A stretch of DNA of 51,844 nt from Rickettsiales bacterium (GTDB lineage: Bacteria > Pseudomonadota > Alphaproteobacteria > Methylaequorales > Methylaequoraceae). Under the pieces are notes generated by a model. That model made no database searches. It saw nothing but the letters and a program-made list of their open reading frames with translations, and was not told the origin of the DNA. Below, in pieces: positions 8,329 to 16,500 of this stretch. Made by a program: the position numbers and the translations under genes. The stretch covers positions 1 to 51,844 of the forward strand of contig NZFP01000044.1 of the NCBI GenBank assembly GCA_002689325.1. Direction: 5' to 3'. Position 1 is the first letter of the stretch. Each line of letters begins with the position of its first letter.

Positions 8329-9114
8329 ATGATTCATTTTATTGTTGCAACTTCTTCCGAAAGCAAACTGATAATAAAAAAACTTAAGTTAAAAAAAATA
8401 CAACCTTCATCAGGTTTTGACTTTTTTTACAATGATAATTTTTCAATGACAATTACAGGTTTAGGAAAAATTAATTCTGCACTAGGTGTAGCTCACACCT
8501 TTTTTAAATTTAAGAATTTATCAAATAATATATGGATAAATATTGGATTAGCAGGTCACGAAAAAGAAAAAATCGGCACGTTAATATTGGTAGACAAAAT
8601 TTATGATGATGAAACCAAAAAATCAATGTACCCTTTTTTCATTAAAGACTATAAAATAAAAAAATTAAATTGCACATGCTATGCAAAACCAAACTTAAAC
8701 TATGATAAATCTTTATCAGATATGGAATCAAGCGGGTTTTTTTTAAGTGCAAATAAATATTCAACAAAAGAGCTTATACATTCACTTAAAATAATTTCAG
8801 ATAACAAATATGATAAGATTGATTTTAACAATACAAAAAATATAGAAAGACTTTTTGAAAAGAATTTTGATCAAATTATGAATTTTATTTTAGACATAAA
8901 AGGATTATGGGAAAGAAAATTTGAAAAACAAAACAAGATTAAGATTAAAATTGAAAAAGATCTTAAAAATTTAAAATACACTTTTTCAGAGGGAGTTCAA
9001 ATAAGAAATCTTTTAAAAATTTATTATAATAGTAATTACTCAAAAAAAATAATTGAACAAAACAAAAGCACAAAAGATAATATTTTTAAAATTAAAAAAA
9101 TATTAAAGCTATGA
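8329..9114 (+). CDS. Nucleoside phosphorylase/MTAN-like protein paired with SPL-like gene
   Basis: The 261-residue protein resembles the purine nucleosidase/phosphorylase superfamily: GLGKINSA at 44-51, NIGLAG at 71-76, the ribose-binding ME pair M132-E133 in SDMESSG, and an ISD triad (D158) equivalent to the catalytic Asp of MTA/SAH nucleosidase. The 90 C-terminal residues are Lys-rich and not part of the core. Substrate is unknown; candidates are 5'-deoxyadenosine, methylthioadenosine or a damaged nucleoside. Its stop overlaps the start of the photoproduct-lyase-like gene as ATGA, which argues for a joint function. Confidence 0.72.
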   Translation: MIHFIVATSSESKLIIKKLKLKKIQPSSGFDFFYNDNFSMTITGLGKINSALGVAHTFFKFKNLSNNIWINIGLAGHEKEKIGTLILVDKIYDDETKKSMYPFFIKDYKIKKLNCTCYAKPNLNYDKSLSDMESSGFFLSANKYSTKELIHSLKIISDNKYDKIDFNNTKNIERLFEKNFDQIMNFILDIKGLWERKFEKQNKIKIKIEKDLKNLKYTFSEGVQIRNLLKIYYNSNYSKKIIEQNKSTKDNIFKIKKILKL

Positions 9115-10079
9115 ACTTTGAAACCGTATATATTGAAGAAGATACCAAAAACGATAAAAATACCATTGATATTTTAGGAAGAATAAAGTTTAAAAATTTG
9201 ATCTTCTGTAATGATTATTCAGAAATATTTAATCCTAAAAATCAAAACTTTAGAATACAAAAAATAAAACCAAACATAATTTTAGCCAAAAAAAAGAAAA
9301 ATTTTATTATGAATACACCTAAAGATTTTACAATTGGTTTCAAAGAAAACTATTATTTTTCTCACATGCTTAATTGTATTTATGATTGTAAATATTGTTT
9401 TCTTCAAGGAATGTTTAATTCTGCACATTTTGTAATTTTTACTAACTTTGATGACTTTATAAGTGAAATAAAAAAAAAAACATTAAACAAGAATCATAAA
9501 GTTTGTTTTTTTTCAGGTTATGACTGCGACAGTCTTGCCTTAGAGAGAATAACTAATTTTTTAAAAATTTTTTTAAAAAATTTTAAAGAAATAAATAATG
9601 CCTTTTTAGAAGTAAGAACAAAAAGTTGTAATATTGAAATATTTAAGAATATAGAGCCAATAGAAAATATTATAATAGCTTATAGTTTGAACCCCGAGAT
9701 TGTTGTTAAAGGATTTGAACAAAAAACACCAAAATTAAAAAAAAGAATTGATTCTATTAAATTTTTACAAAGACGTGGTTGGAAAGTTGGTCTTAGGTTT
9801 GATCCATTAATAAATTACAATGAGAATAAGTTGATTTATAAGAATTTTTTTAATTATGTATTCAGTCAAGTTCAGCCTGAAAAAATACATTCTGTTACAA
9901 CAGGTTTTTTTAGAATGCCAAATAATTTTTTAAATAAATTATTAAACTTGAGACCTGAGGATTCACTGGTTTTTAACAGGTTAAACAAAGAAAAATCATC
10001 CAAAGATCATTCTCAAGAAAAAGAATGTGAAAAAGAATTAAGCAAGTTTATCGATCAAAAAATATTATTCACAAATTAA
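9111..10079 (+). CDS. Spore photoproduct lyase-like radical SAM protein
   Basis: The 322-residue protein has the radical SAM cluster C89-x3-C93-x2-C96 in CIYDCKYCFLQG. The N-terminal VYIEED and the GYDCDSLALE segment resemble spore photoproduct lyase (SplB). C139 lies exactly 50 residues after the first cluster cysteine, the spacing of the catalytic hydrogen-donor Cys (C141 in Bacillus subtilis), so the repair chemistry may be intact. SplB reverses the UV product 5-thyminyl-5,6-dihydrothymine in spores; homologues in non-sporulating bacteria are poorly understood. It is translationally coupled to the nucleosidase-like gene and converges with a small exported protein gene. Confidence 0.85.
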   Translation: MNFETVYIEEDTKNDKNTIDILGRIKFKNLIFCNDYSEIFNPKNQNFRIQKIKPNIILAKKKKNFIMNTPKDFTIGFKENYYFSHMLNCIYDCKYCFLQGMFNSAHFVIFTNFDDFISEIKKKTLNKNHKVCFFSGYDCDSLALERITNFLKIFLKNFKEINNAFLEVRTKSCNIEIFKNIEPIENIIIAYSLNPEIVVKGFEQKTPKLKKRIDSIKFLQRRGWKVGLRFDPLINYNENKLIYKNFFNYVFSQVQPEKIHSVTTGFFRMPNNFLNKLLNLRPEDSLVFNRLNKEKSSKDHSQEKECEKELSKFIDQKILFTN

Positions 10080-10456
10080 AATTTTTTTTCAATAGGTTCA
10101 AATTTTTTACAATTAAAAACTAGTGATTGTCTTTTATCATTATCATATCTATCAAAATTAACAACTAATTGGCCAGAATATCTTCCTATTATACCCGAAA
10201 CATCACCGTTTGTTTCAGGATATATTTTTATATCACTTGCACGCCATGAAATATTGGAATCAGTTTCTTTAAAATCATCGACAAAAAAAGAAAGGCCTCC
10301 TAATTCAATTTTTCTTTCATCTTTATTTATCACTACAAAAAGGTCTTTAACATCTAGACTTTTTACATCAATGTAATTATTTGTACAAATTAAGTTTAAT
10401 GGCTTAGAAAGTATGCCAATTGGAATTAAGAAAAGGATTAAAAAGAAGAGAGGCAT
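10076..10456 (-). CDS. Small exported hypothetical protein
   Basis: This 126-residue protein begins with a clear signal peptide (MPLFFLILFLIPIGILS) followed by a short beta-rich domain. Two cysteines remain, C24 and one near 117, which could form a periplasmic disulfide. No known family is recognised. It stands alone on the minus strand, overlaps the end of the photoproduct-lyase-like gene by 4 bases, and has an AT-rich 126-base divergent region upstream. Confidence 0.6.
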   Translation of the reverse strand: MPLFFLILFLIPIGILSKPLNLICTNNYIDVKSLDVKDLFVVINKDERKIELGGLSFFVDDFKETDSNISWRASDIKIYPETNGDVSGIIGRYSGQLVVNFDRYDNDKRQSLVFNCKKFEPIEKKF

Positions 10457-10551
10457 AAATTGATAATTTCAAAAAAAAAATAAAAGTCAATTTGATTTTA
10501 CATTAAATTAAAGTACCAATTTTGTTTTATCAATTTTTTATATTATTATAA

Positions 10552-10569
10552 ATTATTTTTAAAAATAAT
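10552..10569. repeat. AT-only 18-bp palindrome upstream of nuclease-like gene
   Basis: ATTATTTTT (10552-10560) is followed directly by its reverse complement AAAAATAAT (10561-10569), 13 bases before the nuclease-like ATG. It could be an operator or a weak hairpin, but runs like this arise easily in such AT-rich DNA. Confidence 0.3.
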
Positions 10570-10582
10570 GTATATTTTTTAA

Positions 10583-11317
10583 ATGTTTAAAAAAAAACTA
10601 TATTCCAATAATTCATCAAGACCTTTTAAGTTATCAAGAACAAAAATTGATTTATTTTTTGAATGTCGAAGATGTTTTTTTTTAGATCAAAAATTTGGAA
10701 TAAAAAGACCTCACGGAACTCCATTGGTTTTAAGTAATAGAATAGTTGATGATTTTAAAAAAGAGCTAAATATTTGTAGAGTTGAAAAAAATATCCATTC
10801 TAAGGTTAAAGATCTTAACAAGAACCTTATACCTGCAAGTCACAATAAACTTGAAGAATGGAAAAGTTCTTTCAAAGGTGCTACTTTTCTTGATGAATCT
10901 ACTAATTTTTTAATTTATGGAATAATAGATGATATATGGTGGAATAGATCAACTAATAAAAATCATAGTGTTGTAATCAAAAGTAATTCAAAAAAAGGTC
11001 ACATGAGTTACGAAAATATTTGGCCTGGCTATTGGAGACAATTATCTCTATACACATATTTACTAACTAAAAACCTTCTACCAATGTCATCAACAGGAAT
11101 ACTTGTTTTTATTAATACTCCAACTAGTATTGGTCAGGTCGAAAGTAGTAACAATTTTAACCTTAACATTTTCGAGAAAATTTTAGATTTTGAATGGATT
11201 GAACCAACAATCAAGGAGATTTCAAAAACTTTAAATAATGAAAACCCTCCTGAAAATTCAAAAAAATGTAAATACTGTAATTATTATTACAATATTAAAA
11301 AATTAACAAATGAATAA
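10583..11317 (+). CDS. PD-(D/E)XK nuclease-like protein
   Basis: The 244-residue protein resembles a RecB/Cas4-like PD-(D/E)XK family: SRTKIDLFFECRRCFFLD near 18-35, YGIIDDIWW with D116-D117, K133, and W151-R152-Q153 in the position of the QxxxY helix. Two cysteine pairs, C28/C31 and C229/C232 (CKYC), could hold an Fe-S cluster or zinc. The expected Asp of the D-x-K motif appears to be V131 (V-I-K), so activity may be lost or the alignment may shift. The 3' end overlaps the DNA ligase gene by 8 bases, so the two are co-translated and probably act in one DNA-processing step. Confidence 0.65.
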   Translation: MFKKKLYSNNSSRPFKLSRTKIDLFFECRRCFFLDQKFGIKRPHGTPLVLSNRIVDDFKKELNICRVEKNIHSKVKDLNKNLIPASHNKLEEWKSSFKGATFLDESTNFLIYGIIDDIWWNRSTNKNHSVVIKSNSKKGHMSYENIWPGYWRQLSLYTYLLTKNLLPMSSTGILVFINTPTSIGQVESSNNFNLNIFEKILDFEWIEPTIKEISKTLNNENPPENSKKCKYCNYYYNIKKLTNE

Positions 11318-12629
11318 TACTCAAATTATACAGAAGCTTCAGTCATCAAACTCAAGACTTTTTAAAGAAGATGTTCTATTAAACGAAATGAAGGAAGGGA
11401 ATATTTCTTTCTTTGAAGGGTTAAACCTTACATATAATAGACTACTAACTTTTGGAGTAAAAAAAATTCCTGAAGCAAAGGAAGATGGTGCTGGACTTCA
11501 ATGGACGGAGTTCAAACAATTAGCTAATAAATTGCTTAAAAGAGAACTTACTGGTCACGCTGCAAGAGATGAAATTCAAAATATAATGGAAAAATCAAAA
11601 AAAGATGAATGGAATTTTTTTTTTAAAAGAATTCTTCAAAAAGATATTCGATGTGGTTTATCTGAAAAAACAATCAACAATGTCGCAAAAAAAAATAATT
11701 TTCATGATTTTTTAATTCCTGTTTTTTCTTGCCAACTAGCTCAAGATTGTGAACTGCACAAAAAAAAGTTAACGGGTAAAAAGTATTTAGAGGTAAAATT
11801 AGATGGTGTTAGAGCAGTTACTATTATCTACCCTTCTCGAATTATTGATATTTTTAGTAGAAATGGTAAAGAATTAAATAATTTTGATCATTTGAAAAAT
11901 GAAATATTAAAGTGTTTAGATTTCAGTACTTTAAAAAAACCTATGGTTCTTGACGGAGAAATTGTTAGCAAGAATTTTCAAGAACTTATGAAACAAATTC
12001 ACAGAAAAAAATTTTCACAAAATGTAGATGCTTCTTTGTTTCTTTTTGATATTTTACCCCTAGAAAATTTTAAAAAAGGAATTTATGAATCAACTCTACA
12101 AAAAAGAATTTCTGATTTACAAAAAATTTATGATAGTTTTTTTGTAAAAAGTGAAAAAATCAAACTTATAAATTCAAAATTAGTTGATTTGGAAACATTA
12201 GAGGGAAAAGAGGAATTCAAAAAATTTAATGAATTATCTATCATTAAAGGTTTTGAAGGAATTATGATTAAAGACCCAATGTCCTTTTATGAATGCAAAA
12301 GATCAACTTCATGGTTAAAATCAAAGCCATTTATTGAAATTTCATTAGAAGTTAAAAACTATGAGGAGGGCACTGGAAGAAATAAGGGTAAATTAGGAGC
12401 TCTTATCGCTGAAGGAAAAGACAATGACAAATTTTTTAGGTTAAATATTGGTTCAGGGTTTACAGATTTACAAAGACAAGACTTTTGGAATAATAAAGAA
12501 AAACTAATAGGTCAAATAGTAGAGGTGAGAGCAGATTCAATAAGTAAAAGTCAAGATGGTGATTCTTGGAGTCTAAGATTTCCAAGATTTAAGACATTCA
12601 GAGGTTTTGATAAAAGTGAAAAGTTATAA
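11310..12629 (+). CDS. ATP-dependent DNA ligase, T4-phage type
   Basis: The 439-residue protein carries the nucleotidyltransferase motifs in order: motif I EVKLDGVRAV with adenylated K163, motif III VLDGEIV, motif IV FEGIMIKDP, motif V SWLKSKPFIE, then an OB-fold domain (LNIGSGF). The N-terminal 130 residues (FFKRILQKDIRCGLSEKTIN) resemble T4 gp30-type phage ligases, in which the active Lys is at nearly the same position (K159). Bacteria normally replicate with NAD-dependent LigA, so this is an accessory, probably phage-derived, ligase. It overlaps the nuclease-like gene by 8 bases. No end-binding or primase domain of LigD is present. Confidence 0.88.
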   Translation: MNNTQIIQKLQSSNSRLFKEDVLLNEMKEGNISFFEGLNLTYNRLLTFGVKKIPEAKEDGAGLQWTEFKQLANKLLKRELTGHAARDEIQNIMEKSKKDEWNFFFKRILQKDIRCGLSEKTINNVAKKNNFHDFLIPVFSCQLAQDCELHKKKLTGKKYLEVKLDGVRAVTIIYPSRIIDIFSRNGKELNNFDHLKNEILKCLDFSTLKKPMVLDGEIVSKNFQELMKQIHRKKFSQNVDASLFLFDILPLENFKKGIYESTLQKRISDLQKIYDSFFVKSEKIKLINSKLVDLETLEGKEEFKKFNELSIIKGFEGIMIKDPMSFYECKRSTSWLKSKPFIEISLEVKNYEEGTGRNKGKLGALIAEGKDNDKFFRLNIGSGFTDLQRQDFWNNKEKLIGQIVEVRADSISKSQDGDSWSLRFPRFKTFRGFDKSEKL

Positions 12630-12641
12630 TAATTTTTAAAT

Positions 12642-13112
12642 ATGAAAAATTTTACATATAAAATATTAGCTTTTTCTTTTTTAACACTGTCAAGTTCATG
12701 CGCAGAAAAAGAAGATAACAAATTATTAGGACAAATAATCGGGTCAGCTGCTGGAGCCTATTTAGGTTCCAAAGTAGGAGATGGAATAGTTGGAAATTTA
12801 ACCACAGTGTTAGGTGGAACAGTTGGTTTTTTGATTGGTGGAAAAATCGTTAATATACTTGACTCTGAGGAACAATCAGAATTAAATAATGCAATTAATC
12901 AAACTTTGACTAAAAACCCCGACAATTTGAGTAATAAATGGAATAGTCAAAAGAACGTGGATACAAATGCTGAAATAATACCCCTCAATAGTTACCGAAT
13001 TGACAAAAATACATGTAGAGATTTTACTAAAACTGTTAATAAAGGAAAAAAACAAGTCCAAGAAAAATCAACTGCCTGTCGTGATGAAAACGGAAATTGG
13101 AAAATTATTTAG
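12642..13112 (+). CDS. Glycine-zipper lipoprotein, Rickettsia 17-kDa antigen-like
   Basis: The 156-residue protein has a lipoprotein signal ending at C20 (TLSSSC), then a glycine-zipper stretch (GQIIGSAAGAYLGSKVGDG and GGTVGFLIGGK) and a C-terminal domain with TCRDFTKTV and STACRDENGNWKI. This order is that of the 17-kDa surface-antigen family of outer-membrane lipoproteins. The two C-terminal cysteines probably form a disulfide. A second gene with the same layout is at 34507-34980 on the other strand. It follows the ligase by 12 bases and converges with the RND exporter, overlapping it by 8 bases. Confidence 0.8.
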   Translation: MKNFTYKILAFSFLTLSSSCAEKEDNKLLGQIIGSAAGAYLGSKVGDGIVGNLTTVLGGTVGFLIGGKIVNILDSEEQSELNNAINQTLTKNPDNLSNKWNSQKNVDTNAEIIPLNSYRIDKNTCRDFTKTVNKGKKQVQEKSTACRDENGNWKII

Positions 13113-15594
13113 TTGAAAATTTAAATGAACTTAAAAGTACGGGTAAAATAAATACAGCTGACAAAACTGTCATTAACAAACAAATAAATAGTAACAAGCC
13201 CATTGAAGATGTTCCACTATGACTTGAAATTGCTAATGTAGTGAATGATCCCATTGTTGTGGCAGCACTAAAAAAAATTGCTTTTGGTGTGTTACTCTTT
13301 ATTACATTATCAATTTTTCTGTCATATTGAATGAATCTTCTAATAAAATATATTGTAAAAGAAATACCCAGACTGTAAAGCAAAGGTAGTGCAATCATAT
13401 TTGCAAAGTTTAAGTTTATATTAAAAAGAATCATTATAAAAATTGAAAACATGAAAGCTATTAATATGGAAAGTGCAGATACAAGAACATAAAGAAATCT
13501 TTTAAAAATTAAATAAATAAAAATAATTAAAAAAATAATTGATATTGATAATGCTGTAATGAAAGATTCAATAACAATAAGACCAGCCTTTTGTTGAATA
13601 ATTGGCATACCTGTAGCATTTGGAAAGATAGATTCTACATCATAAACAAACTCATCTAAATTTCTCTTAAAAGAAACGTCTTTTGATGGGAAAATTTCAA
13701 CTCTATAATTTTTGTCATTTGAAATATATCTTTTTGAATAGTAGTCTGGAATTTCTTGATAAAAATTTTCGTTTATCAAACCAAAGTTCTGAATTTTTTC
13801 CATTAAAAGGTCAAATCCAGAAAAGAAATTAAATTGAATTTTTATAACATTTTCAACATCTAGGGGCATAACCTCTAATTGTTTTAGAATGTCATTCGCA
13901 GGATTTGATACTTTTTTACTCCCAATTTTTGATAAACTCACTAAATTTTTTTTAAGAATTTCAAATTGATCTTCATTTGCATAAAATTCTGGATTTTTAT
14001 CTGACCTAATTAAAAATTTTAAATACTCTAAATCGTCATCCTTAAATTCAGAATTAATGTCTAAAAAAGAAAAATAAGAGTCAATACTTTCTTTCTCTAA
14101 TAAAAGATCAAGCTTCTTTGTATTTTTTAAATCTTCTTTTTTCAGGGTTAAAGATATAATATAGTCTGAAGAAGGATTTTTTTTTATCATCTCTCTAGCT
14201 AGTTTTACAGATGCTAAGTTTTGATCTTTTAGATTCATTGCATCGTAGTCAAAGGAAATTTTTTCGAGAAATATTAAATTAAAAGAAAAAATAAAAAAAA
14301 TGAAAGAATATACCAGACCTTTTTTATTTATGAGAAAAAAAATAATTCTTTCGTATATAAGTGATTTTTTTTCATTGTTGTAAGTTTCAATTTTTTGCAA
14401 AAGTATAATTAGTAATGAAGGTAAAAAAATAAGATTAGTAAATAATCCAACGATTAAGCCCATAAACGATATAATCCCTAACTCGGAAAGGCCAATATAA
14501 TTTGTTGGGAAAAATGATAAAAAACCAATCATAGTTGGAATTGAGGCTATCAATAAAGTATTTGAAATACTGTTTAGCCCTGATAAAACATTTTGCCTTT
14601 CAATTTTATGTCTCTCAAAAATTCTTAGAACAATTTGAATTCCATAATCTACAGTTAATCCAATAAAAAGCACTGCAAATGCAACAGAAATCAGGTTTAA
14701 TCTCCCAATTGTAAATGATACAATTCCCATAGTTATTGATAGGCCGACTAAGATAGACCCTACTAAAATAAAAATTATTCGTATATTTTTAAATGCCATC
14801 CAAAGAATTAAAGATACAATAAGAACACTTAGAATACCTGCTATAGTATTTCCAGTTGATACAGAATTTATTTCTTCATAATCAATTACTAATCCTCCTG
14901 TAAATTCAATTTTGACAGAATTATCTTTTTTTTGATTGAGTAAAAAGGAATAAAAATCATTAAACTTTTTTTTTAATTCTTCTTTGTAACCTTCAATGAT
15001 AAAATTTTGGTTGGTATTAGTACCAAAAATACTTGACCAATCTACCTTGTTATCATTTTTCAATGACTCTGAAAAAGAAGTAAGTATGGGATAAAAATTG
15101 TCCAAAGAACTTTGGTCATTTGTTTTCAAAGCTAGAGATAATAAATTATTAAATCCCTCCATTCTTGGGTTATTATTAATTTCTGATAAAAATGGCTGAT
15201 ATTCATATAACTTTTGTACAATTTTTTTTTTTTCTTTGTGATTCAAAAAACTAAAGAAGTTTTCTTTAAATAAGGGATCAGTACTTGGAGAATATACAAA
15301 ATTAAGATCTTTTCTTTTTTTTAATTTTTCAATAAGATTTTTTGTATAGTCATTTAGAACTAATCTATTATTTGATGACAATCTAATTAAAATATTATTA
15401 GAAATAAATTTAAACTCATTTTTTAGTTTTTTTTGATTGATTTTAAAATCAAGATTTTCGTTAATTAGGGAGTCTGTTGATGTATCTATCTTTAGACAAT
15501 TAACTGTTAAAAAAAAAGATAAAAATGCTAAAGATAAAAAAATTAGCACAACTAATTTTGGATAATTTAAAATCGTATTGATAAATTTATTCAT
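13105..15594 (-). CDS. MMPL/HpnN-like RND exporter
   Basis: The protein, 829 residues from the ATG at 15594, has two repeats each with one N-terminal helix, a large periplasmic domain and five clustered helices, giving about twelve membrane segments. The VDYGIQIVLRIFERH loop after helix 4 is typical of MMPL/HpnN exporters, which in hopanoid makers move lipids to the outer membrane. Length is close to the usual 860. I prefer the ATG at 15594 to a TTG seven codons upstream because it begins the first helix cleanly. No hopanoid genes are nearby, so lipid substrate is inference only. Confidence 0.82.
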   Translation of the reverse strand: MNKFINTILNYPKLVVLIFLSLAFLSFFLTVNCLKIDTSTDSLINENLDFKINQKKLKNEFKFISNNILIRLSSNNRLVLNDYTKNLIEKLKKRKDLNFVYSPSTDPLFKENFFSFLNHKEKKKIVQKLYEYQPFLSEINNNPRMEGFNNLLSLALKTNDQSSLDNFYPILTSFSESLKNDNKVDWSSIFGTNTNQNFIIEGYKEELKKKFNDFYSFLLNQKKDNSVKIEFTGGLVIDYEEINSVSTGNTIAGILSVLIVSLILWMAFKNIRIIFILVGSILVGLSITMGIVSFTIGRLNLISVAFAVLFIGLTVDYGIQIVLRIFERHKIERQNVLSGLNSISNTLLIASIPTMIGFLSFFPTNYIGLSELGIISFMGLIVGLFTNLIFLPSLLIILLQKIETYNNEKKSLIYERIIFFLINKKGLVYSFIFFIFSFNLIFLEKISFDYDAMNLKDQNLASVKLAREMIKKNPSSDYIISLTLKKEDLKNTKKLDLLLEKESIDSYFSFLDINSEFKDDDLEYLKFLIRSDKNPEFYANEDQFEILKKNLVSLSKIGSKKVSNPANDILKQLEVMPLDVENVIKIQFNFFSGFDLLMEKIQNFGLINENFYQEIPDYYSKRYISNDKNYRVEIFPSKDVSFKRNLDEFVYDVESIFPNATGMPIIQQKAGLIVIESFITALSISIIFLIIFIYLIFKRFLYVLVSALSILIAFMFSIFIMILFNINLNFANMIALPLLYSLGISFTIYFIRRFIQYDRKIDNVIKSNTPKAIFFSAATTMGSFTTLAISSHSGTSSMGLLLFICLLMTVLSAVFILPVLLSSFKFSTK

Positions 15595-15667
15595 TGCTAT
15601 TAGATAAAATATCAAAGTTTTTAATTTTTTTGTTTAAAAAAATTAAACTTTTTAGTACTTAGATATT

Positions 15668-15874
15668 ATGAAAGTATTTGTAAATGATATTCTCGAGAAA
15701 TTTTCTGAAGCTGGACATGAGCCAAAAAGATTTATTATCAAAAAAATTAAAACTATAAATGAAAATATTCATGCAGTTATAGTTGATATTGATGATGAAA
15801 AAACAGAACAACTTGTAGCAATATCTGTTTTGCAGGATAAAAATAAATATAAAGTTATTAAAAACATACAATAG
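15668..15874 (+). CDS. Small hypothetical protein
   Basis: The 68-residue charged protein is not recognised. It has a predicted alpha-beta pattern (VNDILEKFSEAGH, then HAVIVDIDDE) and no signal peptide. An almost fully overlapping frame exists on the other strand, but the plus-strand choice is better: its composition is balanced, and the gene leads into the next one with only 8 bases and an AGGA ribosome site between. Function unknown. Confidence 0.55.
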   Translation: MKVFVNDILEKFSEAGHEPKRFIIKKIKTINENIHAVIVDIDDEKTEQLVAISVLQDKNKYKVIKNIQ

Positions 15875-15882
15875 GATAAATT

Positions 15883-16413
15883 ATGAATTTTTTTAAATTA
15901 TTTTTTTTAATCATTTTGATTGTCTCTTATAACAATAACGTTTATGGGCATGGACCATCAAGACAAAAAGTTAACGAAAAGGTTGAAATTGATGCAAACC
16001 CAGAAAAAGTTTGGGAAATTGTTAAAAATTTTACGAAGTATGATTGGAACTCCTCTATCCAAAAAGTAACCGCTGAAAATAATAAAGTCGGTGCTGAAAG
16101 AAAACTAGAGTTTGATGGAGGAAAGTTTGTCAAACAAAAGCTTGAAAAATTAGACGAAACAAAAAAACTTATTTCATGGAGAATAGTTGAAACAAGCAAT
16201 GAAATTATGCCAGTAAATAGTTATGCGGCTAAAATATTTGTAAAAGAAAGTGAAAACGGAAAAACATTAGTTAACTATAAAGCAGGCTTTTATAGAGGAT
16301 TTATGGGCAATGATCCACCTGAATCACTGAATGATGAAAACTCAAAAAAAAAGGTTGCTATTTTTATAAAAAATTCTTTAAAAGGTCTTAAATCTATTGC
16401 TGAGTCAAAATAG
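15883..16413 (+). CDS. Exported SRPBCC protein, MxaD-like
   Basis: The 176-residue protein has a signal peptide ending near VYGHG, then the SRPBCC/START-like fold. The start of the mature part (HGPSRQKVNEKVEIDANPEKVWEI, residues about 23-46, quoted only as its hallmark HGPSRQKV and PEKVWEIV) and the late FYRGFMGNDPPESLND segment match MxaD, a periplasmic helper of PQQ methanol dehydrogenase. No such dehydrogenase is in the window. A beta-propeller gene follows at once, a pairing known beside PQQ-dependent alcohol oxidation genes. Role in methanol oxidation is therefore inferred, not shown. Confidence 0.78.
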   Translation: MNFFKLFFLIILIVSYNNNVYGHGPSRQKVNEKVEIDANPEKVWEIVKNFTKYDWNSSIQKVTAENNKVGAERKLEFDGGKFVKQKLEKLDETKKLISWRIVETSNEIMPVNSYAAKIFVKESENGKTLVNYKAGFYRGFMGNDPPESLNDENSKKKVAIFIKNSLKGLKSIAESK

Positions 16414-16420
16414 AATATTC

Positions 16421-16452
16421 TTTTTTTTTTTATTTCTTTTAACTTTTTTTTT
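16421..16452 (+). repeat. T11 and T9 homopolymer tracts in the propeller signal-peptide region
   Basis: T11 lies at 16421-16431 and T9 at 16444-16452. They sit between a TTG at 16397, which opens a signal-peptide-like frame, and the beta-propeller frame. One extra base in either tract would join the two frames. Confidence 0.7.
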
Positions 16453-16500
16453 AAAAGTCTTCTAAGTGATGTCGCTTTTATAACAAATCAAGAATCCAAT

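Noticed and set aside
10552-10569. AT-only palindrome as a regulator site for the nuclease-like gene
   Set aside because: It was listed only as a weak repeat because such palindromes arise easily in intergenic DNA of this composition.
10583-12629. Prophage remnant around the T4-type ligase
   Set aside because: No integrase, capsid, terminase, tail or lysis gene is nearby and both flanks are ordinary chromosomal genes.
15659-15871. 70-codon minus-strand frame opposite the small gene at 15668-15874
   Set aside because: Its Phe/Tyr/Asn-heavy product looks like an antisense of AT-rich coding DNA, while the plus-strand frame has balanced composition and good spacing to the next gene.
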